Below are positions 8,501 through 15,389 of a DNA stretch of 31,563 nt, in pieces; within the stretch, counting starts at the first letter, position 1, and the number at the start of each line of letters is the position of its first letter. Source of the stretch: UBA2386 sp046306335 (GTDB taxonomy: Bacteria; Planctomycetota; UBA1135; UBA2386); NCBI GenBank assembly GCA_046306335.1, contig JBKDXM010000007.1:1-31563 (forward strand). Direction: 5' to 3'. A program made the position numbers and the translations under genes. The notes beneath the pieces are model-generated. The model was not told where the DNA came from. It worked only from the letters and a program-made list of their open reading frames with translations, and searched no databases.

Positions 8501-9166
8501 CTCAACGTGCACGGCGGCGTGCGCACCGCCGGCGTGAAGGGCACCACCGACTGGACCGAGGTGTCGGCCGAGTTCGACGCCGGCGGCGAGGGCGAGATCG
8601 TCGTGCACTGCCTGTTCGGCGGCTACGGCGCGGCGCGCGGCACGGCGTGGTTCGACGACGTGCAGCTCGTCGCGATCGGCGGCGGCAACACGCTGGCGAG
8701 CGCGCTGGAGGCGCTGCGCGCGAACGCCGCCGGCGTCGTCGACGACGCGCAGCCGGCGAAGCCGCGCACGCACGCGATCGACGTCGCCGTGCACGCGCGC
8801 GGCGCCGCGGTCTACGCCCGCACCTGCATCGCCTGCCACGGCCTCGACGGCCGCGGCCTGCCGCCGGTGTTCCCTCCGCTCGACGGCTCGGACTGGCTCG
8901 CCGGCCCCGCCGAACGCGTCGTCGACGTCGTGCTGCACGGCCTGATGGGCCCGATCGCCGTCAACGGCCGCCGCTTCGACAGCGCGATGGCGCCGCTCGG
9001 CGGCCAGCTCGACGACCAGGAGATCGCCGACGTCGTCACCTACGTCCGTCAGCGCTGGAGCAACGACGCGCCGGCGGTGAGCAAGGAGCAGGTCGCCGCG
9101 CGCCGCGAGAAGCACAAGGACCGCGCGACGCCGTGGACCGCGGCCGAGCTCGACGCCGGGCGCTGA
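5591..9166 (+). CDS. ThuA-like / PVC membrane-bound-type dehydrogenase / carbohydrate-binding / cytochrome c fusion protein
   Basis: A 1191-residue exported protein. An Arg-rich n-region and hydrophobic Ala-rich core (about 20-45) form a signal peptide. Residues about 50-270 are a ThuA-like glutamine-amidotransferase-fold domain (VLFVGAPTQ, GGGGFVPVHCA, FYTASGHDHRVWDR). Residues about 310-690 form the beta-propeller dehydrogenase module typical of Planctomycetes PVC-type heme proteins (DTDGDGRADRFTRFAE, CDWYNLIIQH). A helical HEAT-like stretch follows (about 700-860), then a galactose-binding-like module from about 881 (NPGLE, YRLSGWIKTDGV). The C-terminal cytochrome c domain has CIACH (C1079, C1082, H1083) and likely axial M1133. 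It probably oxidises a sugar or sugar derivative outside the cytoplasm and passes electrons to its own heme. The substrate is unknown. The start could be nine bases downstream, at 5600. A Gfo/Idh gene follows after 64 bp. Confidence 0.9.
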   Translation: MPRMVRSLPRSRAVLAPSVARHGTRRGALLGALLAVSAAAAAAQQSAAAAASAAPDAGRRLQVLFVGAPTQNGPHHDPITRYRALKRAVGVDGIDLTYSEAPATAFTADGLRPFDAVLLYGNWDQMGVMPKAQLDALVGYVEGGGGFVPVHCASACWGRSPGFVKLVGGRFLRHGGEEFAVEDALPSHPALAGPRSFRAWDETYEHDEQAGDRTILQTRAGEPWTWVRTQGKGRVFYTASGHDHRVWDRAEFHALLTNGIRWAVGDEARARLQRLQLPKLEQETVSLPGYKQRREITTAQKPLPPAESQKLAQVPPGMQLQLFASEPDIVNPICVGWDHRGRAYVVETVDYPNNLQKGDLGHDRITVCEDTDGDGRADRFTRFAEQLSIPTTLCFADSGVVCSNGSDILFLRDVDGDLRADERRVLFAGFHMGDTHAGVSNMRSAPDGWVYATVGYSGFGGEVGGVRHDFSQGLFRFRADGSELEFLQHTTNNTWGLGFTSAFDVVGSTANGNPSWYFTFADAAYRAVGMSTHGTPRADDNPFYAPTSSDIRQVDFFDRYTSAAGHAVYTATRFPPAWRERIAFVCEPTGKLVGQFELVRKGAGFQAVQLPNNLFASADAWSSPVCAEVGPDGAVWICDWYNLIIQHNPTPSKGSAGVDAKTGVGNAYETPLRDARHGRVWRVFPAGTPDDDAPKLAAADPVACIAALSHGNMLWRLHAQRLLVEKDDAAVGPALAQLVRDDAEPAGMHALHALEQLRLLDDALARTALGSAHESTRRAGIALASVAVLKDAFVGDGPLPLQGRALAELLVRLSQCAADPAIGAAILRTGVAQEDAIFGDVALGDAWRIAARRHAATVVAAADAAGMKPAAVQAPVNVLPNPGLEAAAADAPQSVDGWRDLRTYGGSRDVVARRAEGAGRNGTACLQVASERHTDSGVAATVRVQAGKRYRLSGWIKTDGVEAARGDGVMLNVHGGVRTAGVKGTTDWTEVSAEFDAGGEGEIVVHCLFGGYGAARGTAWFDDVQLVAIGGGNTLASALEALRANAAGVVDDAQPAKPRTHAIDVAVHARGAAVYARTCIACHGLDGRGLPPVFPPLDGSDWLAGPAERVVDVVLHGLMGPIAVNGRRFDSAMAPLGGQLDDQEIADVVTYVRQRWSNDAPAVSKEQVAARREKHKDRATPWTAAELDAGR

Positions 9167-9230
9167 CGGTGCGTTCCGGCCGCATTCCCCCTCGCATTCC
9201 CCCCGACTTCCCCGCTACGTCCCCATCGCC

Positions 9231-10355
9231 ATGAAGAAGTTCCGCGCCGCCATCGTCGGCCTCGGCTTCGGCGCCGAGTTCCTTCCGATCTACCAGAACC
9301 ACCCGCTGGCCGAGATGCACGCCATCTGCCAGCGCGACCGCAAGCGCCTCGACGCCGTCGGCAAGACGTTCGGCATCGACAAGCGCTACACCAGCTACGC
9401 CGACTTGCTGCGCGACAAGGACGTCGACTTCGTCCACATCAACACGCCGATCCCGGACCACGCGCGCATGACGCTGCAGGCGCTGGAGGCCGGCAAACAC
9501 GTCGCGTGCACGGTGCCGATGGCGACGAGCGTCGAGGACTGCCGCCGCATCGTCGAGGCCTGCGAGCGCACCGGCCGCAAGTACATGATGATGGAGACGG
9601 TCGTGTACTCGCGCGAGTTCCTGTTCCTGCAGGAGCTGCTGAAGAAGGGCGAGCTCGGCAAGCTGCAGTTCCTGCAGGCGAGCCACCAGCAGGACATGGA
9701 CGGCTGGCCGGGCTACTGGCCGGGCCTGCCGCCGATGTACTACGCGACGCACTGCGTCGGCCCGGTGCTCGGCCTGCCGCGCAAGGACGCCGAGTACGTC
9801 TCGTGCTTCGGCAGCGGCACCATCCGCAACGAGATGGCCGGCATCTACGGCTCGCCGTTCGCCGTCGAGACCGCGCACGTCAAGCTGCGCCACAGCGACC
9901 TGTCCGCGCGCATCATCCGCTCGCTGTTCGACGTCGCGCGCCAGTACCGCGAGAGCATCGACGTGTACGGCGACAAGAAGGCGTTCGAGTGGCCGCTGGT
10001 CGAGGGCGAGAAGGCGGTGATCCACGTCGCCAAGCGTCCCGAGCACGAGATCCCCGAGCGCGTCGAGGTGCCGGACTTCGCGCACCTGTTGCCCGAGGGC
10101 ATCCGCACGTTCACGACCAAGGGCGTCTACGACCTCGCCGGCAACGAGCACCTGTCGTTCACGCAGGGCGGCGGCCACGGCGGCAGCCACCCGCACCTCG
10201 CGCACGAGTGGCTGATGGCGCTCGCCGAGGACCGCGACGCGTGGCCCAACGCGCGCCAGAGCGCCAACTGGACGTGCGTCGGCATCCTCGCGCACGAGTC
10301 GGCGATGCAGGGCGGCGTGCGCAAGGACCTGCCGACCTGGTCGTTCTCCGGGTGA
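9231..10355 (+). CDS. Gfo/Idh/MocA family NAD(P)-dependent oxidoreductase
   Basis: A 374-residue cytoplasmic dehydrogenase. The N-terminal Rossmann fold shows AAIVGLGFGAEF (residues 6-17) and the family signature where a Lys follows a short acidic/Gly segment (EAGKHVACTVPMA). The C-terminal alpha/beta domain contains MMMETVVYSREF and a His-rich HGGSHPHLAHEW segment. Family members oxidise or reduce sugars, inositols and keto-sugars with NAD(P). No secretion signal is present. The leader is pyrimidine-rich with two CATTCCCC-type repeats (9183-9203) and no Shine-Dalgarno sequence. ThuA-like and Gfo/Idh (ThuB-like) neighbours recall the rhizobial thuAB pair, which makes 3-keto sugars. By analogy this enzyme may work on a keto-sugar, but the substrate is not shown by the sequence. 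Confidence 0.93.
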   Translation: MKKFRAAIVGLGFGAEFLPIYQNHPLAEMHAICQRDRKRLDAVGKTFGIDKRYTSYADLLRDKDVDFVHINTPIPDHARMTLQALEAGKHVACTVPMATSVEDCRRIVEACERTGRKYMMMETVVYSREFLFLQELLKKGELGKLQFLQASHQQDMDGWPGYWPGLPPMYYATHCVGPVLGLPRKDAEYVSCFGSGTIRNEMAGIYGSPFAVETAHVKLRHSDLSARIIRSLFDVARQYRESIDVYGDKKAFEWPLVEGEKAVIHVAKRPEHEIPERVEVPDFAHLLPEGIRTFTTKGVYDLAGNEHLSFTQGGGHGGSHPHLAHEWLMALAEDRDAWPNARQSANWTCVGILAHESAMQGGVRKDLPTWSFSG

Positions 10356-10360
10356 CCGCG

Positions 10361-11212
10361 ATGGACCTCGGCGCCCCCAAGCTCGGCTTCAGCTTCCTGT
10401 ACTTCGGTCCGCGGCTCGATCCGGCGGGGTTCCGCTGGTTCGACCGGCTGGCGTTCCACGGCTACGGCGCCGCGGAGCTGCCGATCGTCGGCGCCGACCG
10501 CGCGCAGGTCGACGCCGCGCGCAAGGCGCTGGCCGCTGCCGGCCTGAAGGCCCTCGCGGTCGGCTTCGCGGTTCCCGGCGCCAATCCGGTCGCCGCCGAC
10601 GCGGCCGAGCGGCGCGCGGCGGTCGAGCACCTCGGCAGGCTCGCCGAGACCGCGGCCGCGCTCGGCAGCCCGATGGTCGCGGGCCCGATGCACTCGGCCT
10701 ACGGCGTGTGGACCGAGCAGCCGCCGACCGCCGACGAACGCGCGCGCTGCGTCGACGTGCTGCGGCAGGCCGGCGACCACGCGGCGAAGTGCGGCGTCAC
10801 GCTCGCGCTGGAGCCGCTCAACCGCTTCGAGAGCTACTTCCTCAACACCGCCGCCGACTGCGCGTCGCTGGTGCGCGACATCGGCCACCCGGCCGTCGTC
10901 GGCGCGCTCGACACGCACCACGCGCACATCGAGGAAGCGGACGTCGGCGCGGCGATCGCGGCGATGGGCGGCACGCTCGGCCACGTGCAGCTGAGCGAGA
11001 ACCACCGCGGCACGCCGGGCGCGGGCCAGGTCGACTTCGGCAAGGTCGCCGCCGCGCTGCGCGGCATCGACTACCGCGGCTGGCTCGTCGTCGAGGCGTT
11101 CTCGCGCATCGACCCGGGCTTCGGCAGCGCGCTGCGCATCTGGCGCGCGTTGGATCGCGGTCCCGAGGACGTGCTGGCGGCGGGCGCGCGGTTGCTGCGG
11201 CACTGGCTGTAA
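10361..11212 (+). CDS. Sugar phosphate isomerase/epimerase family protein (xylose-isomerase-like TIM barrel)
   Basis: A 283-residue TIM barrel resembling D-tagatose/D-psicose 3-epimerases and hydroxypyruvate isomerase. Visible landmarks are LALEPLNRFESYFLNT with the first metal Glu, GALDTHHAHIEE with the metal Asp, GHVQLSENHRGTPGAGQVDF, and VVEAF with the last metal Glu. The third metal position, His in psicose epimerases, is Gln here; I recall Gln in hydroxypyruvate-isomerase-like members. The ATG at 10361 is six bases after the Gfo/Idh stop. A GTG at 10352 that overlaps that stop is an alternative. Coupling to the oxidoreductase suggests a shared sugar route; the exact substrate is open. 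Confidence 0.88.
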   Translation: MDLGAPKLGFSFLYFGPRLDPAGFRWFDRLAFHGYGAAELPIVGADRAQVDAARKALAAAGLKALAVGFAVPGANPVAADAAERRAAVEHLGRLAETAAALGSPMVAGPMHSAYGVWTEQPPTADERARCVDVLRQAGDHAAKCGVTLALEPLNRFESYFLNTAADCASLVRDIGHPAVVGALDTHHAHIEEADVGAAIAAMGGTLGHVQLSENHRGTPGAGQVDFGKVAAALRGIDYRGWLVVEAFSRIDPGFGSALRIWRALDRGPEDVLAAGARLLRHWL

Positions 11213-11285
11213 GCGAGCGCGCCGCGTCACCAACCTGCGACGAACGGTGGCTTGTCCGTCGTGCCGTCGCCGCTACGAAGACGGC

Positions 11286-13139
11286 ATGCGCTTCGTCCGT
11301 CGCTCGTCCGCCTTCGCCGTCGCCGCCTCGATCGTCGCCGCGCTCGCGCCGCTCGCCGCGCAGCAGCCGACCGCGCAGCAGCCGGCCGCACAGCAGCCGA
11401 TCGCGAAGCAACCCGCCGGCGCGCGCTGGCTCGACCTCGACGGCGACACCGCGCGGCAGGTGACCGTGCGCAAGGATCCGGCCAAGTACCTCGGCCATCC
11501 GACGACGGTGCTGCTGCCCGACGGCGCGACGATGCTGTGCGTGCACCCCGAAGGCCACGGCAAGGGCCCGATCGTGCTGCAGCGCAGCCTGGACGCCGGC
11601 CGGACGTGGAGCGCGCCGCTGGCGGTGCCGGAGAACTGGGCGACCAGCCAGGAGACGCCGACGATCCATCGCCTCGTCGACAAGCAGGGCAACGCACGGC
11701 TCGTGCTGTTCTCCGGCCTGCATCCGATCCGCCGCGCGCTCTCGACCGACGACGGCGCGACCTGGACGCCGCTGGAACCGATCGGCGACTTCGGCGGCAT
11801 CGTCGCGATGGCGAGCGTGCTGCCGCTGCGCGACGGCAGCCATGCGGCGTGGTTCCACGACGACGGCCGCTTCTTCCGCAAGGACGGCAAGCGCGCGCCG
11901 TTCACCGTCTACCAGACGATCTCGCAGGACGGCGGCGTGACCTGGGCGTCGCCGACCGTGGTGTGGACCGGCAAGGACAAGGACCTGTGCGAGCCCGGCG
12001 TGATCCGTTCGCCCGACGGCGTGCGCCTCGCGATGCTGCTGCGCGAGAACCAGCGCAAGCAGAACAGCCACCTCAGCCTGTCCGACGACGAAGGCCGCAC
12101 GTGGTCGGAACCGTTGCCGCTGCCGCTGTCGCTGACCGGCGATCGCCACGTCGGCGTGTACGCGCCGGACGGCCGCCTGTTCGTGTCGTTCCGCGACATG
12201 GCGAAGGACAGCCCGACGCGCGGCGACTGGGTCGCGTGGGTCGGCACGTTCGACGACGTCGTGCAGCGGCGCGACGGCCAGTACCGCGTGCGCCTGTCGC
12301 GCAACTGGAAGGGCACCGACTGCGCCTACCCCGGCGTCGAGGTCCTCGCCGACGGCACGATCGTGGCGACGACGTACGGCCACTGGGATCCGAGCCAGCA
12401 GCCGTACATCCGCTCGGTGCGGCTGACGCTCGCCGAACTCGACGCGCGCGCCGAGGGCCCGGCGCCGACGTTCGCGCGGCCGAGCGACGCAGTCACGCCC
12501 GCGCCGCGGCTGACGGAGGGCTGGCAGAAGCGCATGGCCGAGGATCTCGCGAAGGCGCAGAAGGGCGGCTACGAGGTCGTCTTCGTCGGCGATTCGATCA
12601 CGCAGGGCTGGAACGGCGCTGGCAAGGAGCAGTGGTCCTCGCACTGGGAGCCGCGCAAGACGCTGAATCTCGGCGTCGGCGGCGACCGCACGCAGCACGT
12701 GCTGTGGCGCCTCGACCAGGGCGCGCTGGCAGCGCTCGCCGGCCCGCAGAACGCGGTCAAGGTCTGCGTCGTGATGATCGGCACCAACAACAGCAACGGC
12801 AGCGACAACACCGCCGAGGAGATCGGCGCCGGCATCGCCGCGGTCGTGCAGCGCCTGCGCGCGGGCCTGCCGCAGGCCAAGGTGCTGCTGCTCGACGTCT
12901 TCCCGCGCGGCGAGAAGCCCAACCCGCAGCGGCAGAAGAACGCGGCGGCCAGCGACCTCGCCGCCACCGCCTTCGCCGGCGACGCGATGGTGCGCCGCCT
13001 CGACCTCGCGCCGCGTTTCCTGCAGGCGGACGGCACGCTCAGCAAGGAGACGATGCCGGACCTGCTGCACCTTTCGCCGGCGGCGTACCGCACGTGGGCC
13101 GAGGCGATGGCGCCGGTGGTGGACGAGCTGCGGCGCTGA
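11286..13139 (+). CDS. Secreted sialidase-like (Asp-box propeller) / SGNH esterase fusion
   Basis: A 617-residue exported protein. A signal peptide (MRFVRRSSAFAVAASIVAAL) is followed by a short repeat spacer of the form xQQPxA. Residues about 55-400 form a BNR/exo-sialidase-like propeller with four Asp-box motifs: SLDAGRTW, STDDGATW, SQDGGVTW and SDDEGRTW. Residues about 425-617 are an SGNH hydrolase of the PAF-acetylhydrolase type, with GDS nucleophile S437 in VVFVGDSITQGW, the Gly block GVGGDRT, the Asn block IGTNN, and the catalytic DLLH pair D592 and H595. The likely role is extracellular trimming of an acylated glycan, the esterase removing acyl groups and the propeller binding or cleaving the sugar. 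Sialidase catalytic residues could not be confirmed, so true sialidase activity is uncertain. A TACGAA hexamer six bases before the ATG may be a -10 box. Confidence 0.9.
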   Translation: MRFVRRSSAFAVAASIVAALAPLAAQQPTAQQPAAQQPIAKQPAGARWLDLDGDTARQVTVRKDPAKYLGHPTTVLLPDGATMLCVHPEGHGKGPIVLQRSLDAGRTWSAPLAVPENWATSQETPTIHRLVDKQGNARLVLFSGLHPIRRALSTDDGATWTPLEPIGDFGGIVAMASVLPLRDGSHAAWFHDDGRFFRKDGKRAPFTVYQTISQDGGVTWASPTVVWTGKDKDLCEPGVIRSPDGVRLAMLLRENQRKQNSHLSLSDDEGRTWSEPLPLPLSLTGDRHVGVYAPDGRLFVSFRDMAKDSPTRGDWVAWVGTFDDVVQRRDGQYRVRLSRNWKGTDCAYPGVEVLADGTIVATTYGHWDPSQQPYIRSVRLTLAELDARAEGPAPTFARPSDAVTPAPRLTEGWQKRMAEDLAKAQKGGYEVVFVGDSITQGWNGAGKEQWSSHWEPRKTLNLGVGGDRTQHVLWRLDQGALAALAGPQNAVKVCVVMIGTNNSNGSDNTAEEIGAGIAAVVQRLRAGLPQAKVLLLDVFPRGEKPNPQRQKNAAASDLAATAFAGDAMVRRLDLAPRFLQADGTLSKETMPDLLHLSPAAYRTWAEAMAPVVDELRR

Positions 13140-13292
13140 CGGGGCGAGGCGAACGCGCGGCACGGGCGTGCGGTTGCCGTGCGCGCACGCCGCCTGCGGC
13201 GCGGCCGGTCGCGCTCCGGCATCGCCACGACCGTGGGCGAGCCGGGAGGTTGTCCGTAACCGGCGCGCGGCGCACGATTGCCCCGTCCGCCG

Positions 13293-14030
13293 ATGCCCAG
13301 GAACTCCATGCCGACGACTTCAAGCCTGTTCGCGACGCTGGCGCTGTGCGCCCTCGCCGCGGCGCAGGATCCCGCGCCCAAGCCCGATCCCAAGCCTGCT
13401 CCGAAGGCCGACACCCCGAAGGCCGAGACCCCGAAGGTCCTCGCCATCGGGGACCAACTGCCCAAGGGCATGTCGCTGCGCGGCCTCGACGGCAAGATCC
13501 AGCGGTTCGACGACCTCAAGGGCAAGGTCGTCGTGCTGCACTTCTGGTCGTCGACGTGTCCGTGGGAAGTGCTGGCCGAGCCGAAGCTCAACGCGCTCGC
13601 CGACGCGTTCGCCGGCAAGGACGTCGTCGTGCTCGGCATCGCCGCCAACGCCAACGAGATCGGCGAGCCGCCGACGCCGGAGGCGTTCGACGACAAGGAC
13701 GCCGACAAGCGGCCGTACCCGAAGCTGCGCGCGAAGGCCGCGGAGAGCAAGGCGAACCACCCGATCCTCGTCGACCACGACGCGGTGTTCGGCAAGCTGG
13801 TCGACGCCAAGACGACGCCGCACTGCTTCGTCTTCGACAAGGACCTCGTGCTGCAGTACCAGGGCGCGCTCGACGACGACGGCCAGGGCAAGAAGCCTTC
13901 ACCGACGCGCTACGTGCACGACGCCGTGACCGCGCTCCTCGCCGGCGACGCGCCGCCGGTGCAGACGACCAAACCCTACGGTTGACGCACCAAGTTCGCC
14001 GCCCGGTCGGGCGGCGCTCGCGGCAAGTGA
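13293..14030 (+). CDS. Exported redoxin (thioredoxin-like), probable C-terminal selenoprotein
   Basis: A thioredoxin-fold protein of the redoxin/AhpC-TSA group with a signal peptide (hydrophobic SLFATLALCALAAAQ) and a Pro/Lys-rich linker. The active-site segment is FWSSTCPWEV, with one cysteine (C89) and no second Cys of a CxxC; the cis-Pro loop is TTPHC (P176, C178). An in-frame TGA at 13983-13985 follows TKPYG. Relatives of this family, as I recall them, end in a Gly-Cys-Ser-Ile-Lys-aromatic motif. Here the frame continues past TGA as R-T-K-F, putting TGA at that Cys and Lys plus Phe in register, then ends at TGA 14028-14030. I therefore call Sec231 and a 245-residue product. If TGA is a stop, the protein ends at 13985 with 230 residues. 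The alternative start at 13308 has an AGGA five bases upstream. Confidence 0.78.
13986..14017 (+). promoter_or_regulatory. Candidate bacterial SECIS hairpin of the redoxin gene
   Basis: A perfect GC hairpin starts 11 nt after the TGA. Eight base pairs (13997-14004 with 14009-14016) enclose the tetraloop GGUC; one more C-G pair could close inside. The E. coli fdhF SECIS upper hairpin also begins 11 nt after its UGA and has GGUC within its loop. The UGA-to-loop distance here is 19 nt. There is no T-tract, which argues against an intrinsic terminator. The hairpin lies between the TGA and the next in-frame stop. Confidence 0.68.
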
Positions 14031-14194
14031 TGCAGGGCGGGCAGCTGCGGCTGCCCGCGGTCGTTCTCCAGGGCGGCGGCGCGCACCCTCCGGTCGGCCT
14101 GGCTACGGCCTCGCCGGAGGCGGGCGGCCGCGTCGCTTCGACGCCATCGGCGATTCAGCCCCGCCGGCCGGAGCGTCGATAGCCGACGGCGACC

Positions 14195-14986
14195 ATGGTG
14201 CGCGTCAATCGACTCTCGCCGGCGCTGCTGGCAGCGGGCCTGCTGGCGCTGCCGTCGTGCTACCAGATCAAGGTGTCGGCGCACGCCGGCCCGGCGCTGC
14301 TGTCGATGTCGGGCGACGTCGGCTACTTCGAAGCGAACTCGGTCGGCGGCTCGTCGACCTTCCCGCCGGTCATCCAGGACATCGACAGCGCCTTCGGCGT
14401 CGGCAACCGCGAGTTCGCGCCGTACGCGAGCGTCTCGGTCGACGTCGGCGTGCCCGTGCTGACCGTGTCAGCCTTCCGCTTCGCGACCTCGGGCGAAGGC
14501 GAACTCCGCGAGGGCTTCGGCGGGCTGCCCAACGGCACGCCGGTCCGCAGCGACTTCGAGGTGCTCGACGTCAAGACGACGTACACGTTCGGCATCCCGG
14601 TCGGACCGGTCTCCATCGCGCCGGGCGTCGGACTCGATCTGCTCGACATGAAGCTGCGCGTCGTCAATCAGCTCAATCCCGCCGAGGTGCAGACGGCGGA
14701 CCTCACCGCGCCGGTGCCGTTCGCGGTCGTGCGCGGCGAGTACCTGCACGAGAAACGGCTGCGTCTCGTCGCCGAGCTCGGCTACATGTCGGCCGACGTC
14801 GGCGACGTCGAGGCGCGGCTCGTCGAATTCGAGGCGCTGGCGTCGTACCAGGTCGGTTCGCGTTGGCACGTGTTCCTCGGCTATCGCTACCTCGTGCTCG
14901 ACGCGAAGGCCGAACTCGACGGCGACTACATCGACGCCAAGGTCGCTCTGCAGGGGCCGATGCTCGGCGGCGGCTTGCGCTTCTAG
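14195..14986 (+). CDS. Outer-membrane beta-barrel-like protein, possibly lipid-anchored
   Basis: A 263-residue exported protein that I cannot assign to a named family. The N-terminus is a signal peptide (MVRVNRLSPALLAAGLLALPS) followed by the only cysteine, C22. LPSC is an imperfect lipobox, so a lipoprotein is possible. The rest alternates polar and hydrophobic residues in strand-sized pieces separated by Gly/Asp turns (VKTTYTFGIPVGPVSIAPGV, HVFLGYRYLVL) and ends in LGGGLRF, a C-terminal Phe typical of outer-membrane barrels. The TAG stop lies inside the first bases of the inverted repeat that begins at 14983, so insertion of that repeat may have set or trimmed the C-terminus. Confidence 0.72.
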   Translation: MVRVNRLSPALLAAGLLALPSCYQIKVSAHAGPALLSMSGDVGYFEANSVGGSSTFPPVIQDIDSAFGVGNREFAPYASVSVDVGVPVLTVSAFRFATSGEGELREGFGGLPNGTPVRSDFEVLDVKTTYTFGIPVGPVSIAPGVGLDLLDMKLRVVNQLNPAEVQTADLTAPVPFAVVRGEYLHEKRLRLVAELGYMSADVGDVEARLVEFEALASYQVGSRWHVFLGYRYLVLDAKAELDGDYIDAKVALQGPMLGGGLRF

Positions 14987-15150
14987 GAGTCTGCGTCACG
15001 GAACGCGCGCCGATCCAGTGCGCGAATTCGCGGTCGGGGCGAAGCCGACGACCGCAGGCGAATCGGTAGATTCGCCGAGGATCGGCGGCGAGCTCCCGGA
15101 CGCGAAGACGCGTACTGGGCGGCGCAGCCTTTCGTGACGCAGACTCCTAG
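14983..15150. repeat. 168-bp dispersed repeat with perfect 18-bp terminal inverted repeats (copy A)
   Basis: The ends CTAGGAGTCTGCGTCACG (14983-15000) and its exact reverse complement (15133-15150) form perfect terminal inverted repeats. Inside are a perfect 9-bp pair (15008-15016 with 15079-15087), a 12-bp palindrome CGCGAATTCGCG (15021-15032), a hairpin with 8-bp stem and GGTA loop (15057-15076), and a 5-bp hairpin ACGCG-AAGA-CGCGT (15100-15113). A gap-free diverged copy lies at 31331-31490. No protein of its own is apparent. It looks like a MITE-type or REP-like non-autonomous element. Confidence 0.85.
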
Positions 15151-15176
15151 GAGTCTGCGACACGGAACGCGCGCCG
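15147..15176. repeat. Fragment of the same repeat family, abutting copy A
   Basis: The 30 bases from 15147 match the left end of copy A (14983-15012) except for one base (GACACG for GTCACG), then similarity stops. The CTAG at 15147-15150 is shared between the right end of copy A and this fragment, and the junction forms a 16-bp palindrome (15141-15156). It suggests head-to-tail tandem copies or nested insertion with loss of the rest. Confidence 0.7.
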
Positions 15177-15367
15177 CCGGCCGGAAGGCGCGTGGCACGG
15201 CGGCCGGAATGGCCGACCGCGGGCGCCGTTACCCACGCCGGCGCAACCGCTTGCCGGCGTTCGCCCAAGGTCGGTTTCGGCCTCCGCGCGCGCGCGCGCG
15301 CCGGCCAGGCTGCCGCCGGGGGCGATGCAGACGGGTGTCGGGGGCCTCAACTGCCGGTCCATGTCCC

Positions 15368-15389
15368 GCCGGAGCGAACGTGCTCCGGC
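15368..15389 (+). promoter_or_regulatory. Leader hairpin upstream of the nidogen-like gene
   Basis: A perfect 8-bp stem GCCGGAGC/GCTCCGGC with a six-base loop GAACGT ends 29 bases before the ATG. No T-tract follows. It could be a 5' UTR stabiliser, a transcription stop for upstream RNA, or a protein-binding site. Confidence 0.4.

Noticed and set aside
5456..9115. Long minus-strand frame opposite the ThuA-fusion gene
   Set aside because: It is an antisense shadow with biased Val/Ala/Arg/Asp composition and no recognisable domain.
9183..9203. Direct CATTCCCC repeats before the Gfo/Idh gene as an operator
   Set aside because: Only two imperfect copies in a C-rich leader; likely composition.
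5110..9234. Long plus-strand frame overlapping the ThuA-fusion gene
   Set aside because: It is Arg-rich low-complexity translation, whereas the overlapping frame has clear domains and a CxxCH.
9036..11233. Minus-strand frames opposite the Gfo/Idh and epimerase genes
   Set aside because: Composition is shadow-like, and the plus-strand genes show full family motifs.
13997..14016. Intrinsic terminator after the redoxin gene
   Set aside because: The hairpin has no T-tract, lies inside the frame that continues past the TGA, and has SECIS-like spacing and a GGUC loop. I preferred a SECIS; it could still act as a 3' end if the TGA is a true stop.
15285..15300. (CG)8 tract as a functional regulatory element
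   Set aside because: Short CG runs are expected in DNA this GC-rich; there is no further evidence beyond Z-DNA potential.
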